From: Dermabacter sp.
GTDB lineage: Bacteria > Actinomycetota > Actinomycetes > Actinomycetales > Dermabacteraceae
NCBI GenBank assembly: GCA_030538475.1
Contig: JAUNTX010000006.1
Span: 65,593-129,592, forward strand
DNA: 64,000 nt
Direction: 5' to 3'
The notes under the pieces are model-generated. The model was given only the letters and a program-made list of their open reading frames with translations, had not been told where the DNA came from and made no database searches. The number at the start of each line of letters is the position of its first letter. Within the stretch, counting starts at the first letter, position 1. Position numbers and translations under genes: made by a program. Below are positions 62,810 to 64,000 of this stretch, in pieces.

Positions 62810-62883
62810 GCCGCCGTCGGCCAGGGTTCGGGCGGGGGTGGGGACGGTGCCGGAGGTGAGTGGGAGTGCCGCCGTCGGCCAGG
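62810..62883. repeat. 16-base direct repeat in the groES upstream region
   Basis: GCCGCCGTCGGCCAGG occurs at 62810-62825 and 62868-62883. The stretch 62708-62913 shows no gene I can support beyond this repeat. Confidence 0.6.
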
Positions 62884-62913
62884 TCTGCTTCGCGCTTCGC
62901 TCACGGTGAACGT

Positions 62914-62940
62914 TTGGCACTCCCCTTTGACGAGTGCCAA
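62914..62940 (+). promoter_or_regulatory. CIRCE element 1 (HrcA operator)
   Basis: TTGGCACTC-N9-GAGTGCCAA, perfect nine-base arms with the standard nine-base spacer, overlapping the groES -35 box. HrcA would block transcription here until heat or misfolding stress. Confidence 0.95.
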
Positions 62941-62955
62941 TCGGGGCAATAGAGT
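62927..62955 (+). promoter_or_regulatory. groES: groES-groEL promoter
   Basis: TTGACG (62927-62932) and TAGAGT (62950-62955) are separated by 17 bases, a good housekeeping-sigma promoter. It lies between and within the two CIRCE elements and leaves a leader of about 135 bases before groES. Confidence 0.8.
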
Positions 62956-62963
62956 GAAGCGCG

Positions 62964-62990
62964 TTGGCAGTCTCCCGTGGAGAGTGCCAG
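62964..62990 (+). promoter_or_regulatory. CIRCE element 2 (HrcA operator, two mismatches)
   Basis: TTGGCAGTC-N9-GAGTGCCAG, the same layout as element 1 with two unmatched arm positions, placed just after the transcription start. Two HrcA sites suggest tight, cooperative repression. Confidence 0.88.
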
Positions 62991-63097
62991 CGAGGCTCGC
63001 CAGAGGAATCGGCACCGCGACGACGATCCCTCACCCCGGGCGATGCCCCTCAGTCATTTCCGTGCTCTGATTCTCAAACAGAAGGAGAGAGGTCGAT

Positions 63098-63394
63098 ATG
63101 TCGGTCTCCATTAAGCCCCTCGAGGACCGTGTCGTCGTTCGCCCGCTCGAAGCCGAGCAGGTCACTGCTTCGGGCCTGATCATCCCCGACACCGCCAAGG
63201 AAAAGCCCCAGGAAGGCGAAGTTGTCGCCGTGGGCGACGGCCGCTTCGACGACAAGGGCAACCGCGTTCCCCTCGACGTCAAGGTGGGCGACAAGGTGGT
63301 GTTCTCCAAGTACGGCGGCACCGAGCTCACGTTCGGCTCCGAGGACTACCTCGTTCTGAGCCAGCGCGACGTGCTCGCCATCATCGAAGGCTGA
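63098..63394 (+). CDS. groES: co-chaperonin GroES
   Basis: Lid of the GroEL folding chamber, 98 residues, usual length. [43 protein letters not shown] includes the mobile loop (residues about 17-32). [36 protein letters not shown] is the standard C-terminal part. ATG 63098 follows GAAGGAGAG by 9 bases. It is first in the groES-groEL operon. Confidence 0.98.
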   Translation: MSVSIKPLEDRVVVRPLEAEQVTASGLIIPDTAKEKPQEGEVVAVGDGRFDDKGNRVPLDVKVGDKVVFSKYGGTELTFGSEDYLVLSQRDVLAIIEG

Positions 63395-63402
63395 AAGGCT
63401 GA

Positions 63403-64000
<598 letters not shown>

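Noticed and set aside
62737-63034. Minus-strand open frames across the groES upstream region
   Set aside because: They cross the two CIRCE elements and the promoter and show no RBS or recognisable sequence.

Overview
The window is ordinary chromosomal DNA of a high-GC Actinomycetota (actinobacterium). Supporting this are GTG and occasional TTG starts, strong GC-ending codon bias, a TcrX/TcrY-type two-component pair, a LpqY-SugAB-type sugar importer without its own ATPase, Tat-plus-lipobox lipoproteins, and groES preceded by two CIRCE elements. The order Micrococcales/Actinomycetales is plausible, but I cannot name the genus. I saw no insertion sequence, prophage, CRISPR array, rRNA or genomic island.

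Layout. 1-3132 (minus): an ECF-type importer (double ATPase cut by the left edge, UPF0397 membrane component) led by a SAM hydrolase. 3288-5392: flavin oxidoreductase and CDF metal exporter. 5487-8446 (plus): RNase HI fused to an extra C-terminal domain, then DUF418 and DUF4031 proteins. 8449-12347 (minus): sensor kinase, response regulator and two small membrane proteins. 12636-19811: 6-phosphogluconate dehydrogenase, a helicase-associated-domain protein, an unusual tRNA with anticodon UAA, YggS, a Bax-inhibitor-1 protein and cardiolipin synthase. 19888-21692 (minus): two overlapping paralogous cell-surface proteins of unknown function. 21811-25218: a TPP riboswitch driving thiM-thiE-thiD-tenA, a thiamine salvage operon. 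25293-32089: prolyl oligopeptidase, alpha/beta hydrolase, DUF2079 membrane protein and a lipoprotein multicopper oxidase. 32125-37486: PEP synthase with its regulatory kinase/phosphorylase, then an ABC1/UbiB kinase. 37523-43088 (minus): MsrA, UPF0210, ACT protein, AspT/YbjL-like transporter and a methyltransferase. 43098-46411 (minus): sugar ABC importer. 46675-49171: a first moeA, a DUF6457-like protein and a PH-domain membrane protein. 49358-55186 (minus): oligopeptide ABC importer with fused OppD-OppF. 55545-61335: molybdenum cofactor locus (moeB-rhodanese, moaD, moaA, moeA, moaC-mogA fusion, moaE). 61414-62409: metallophosphoesterase. 62423-62596 (minus): a 57-codon gene with its own RBS, promoter candidate and intrinsic terminator. 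62914-64000: HrcA-type regulated groES-groEL, with groEL cut by the right edge.

How the genes work together. Thiamine salvage and molybdopterin synthesis are the two complete pathway blocks. Moco genes split into a main locus and a distant moeA/DUF6457 pair. ppsR-ppsA is a regulator-target pair. Both ABC importers are probably transcribed as operons, and the sugar importer has a strong hairpin between the binding-protein gene and the permeases. The items most worth a second look are the class-I-shaped tRNA(UAA), the small gene beside groES, the SAM hydrolase/ECF cassette, the paired surface proteins and a recurrent intergenic GGCCGACGG motif.
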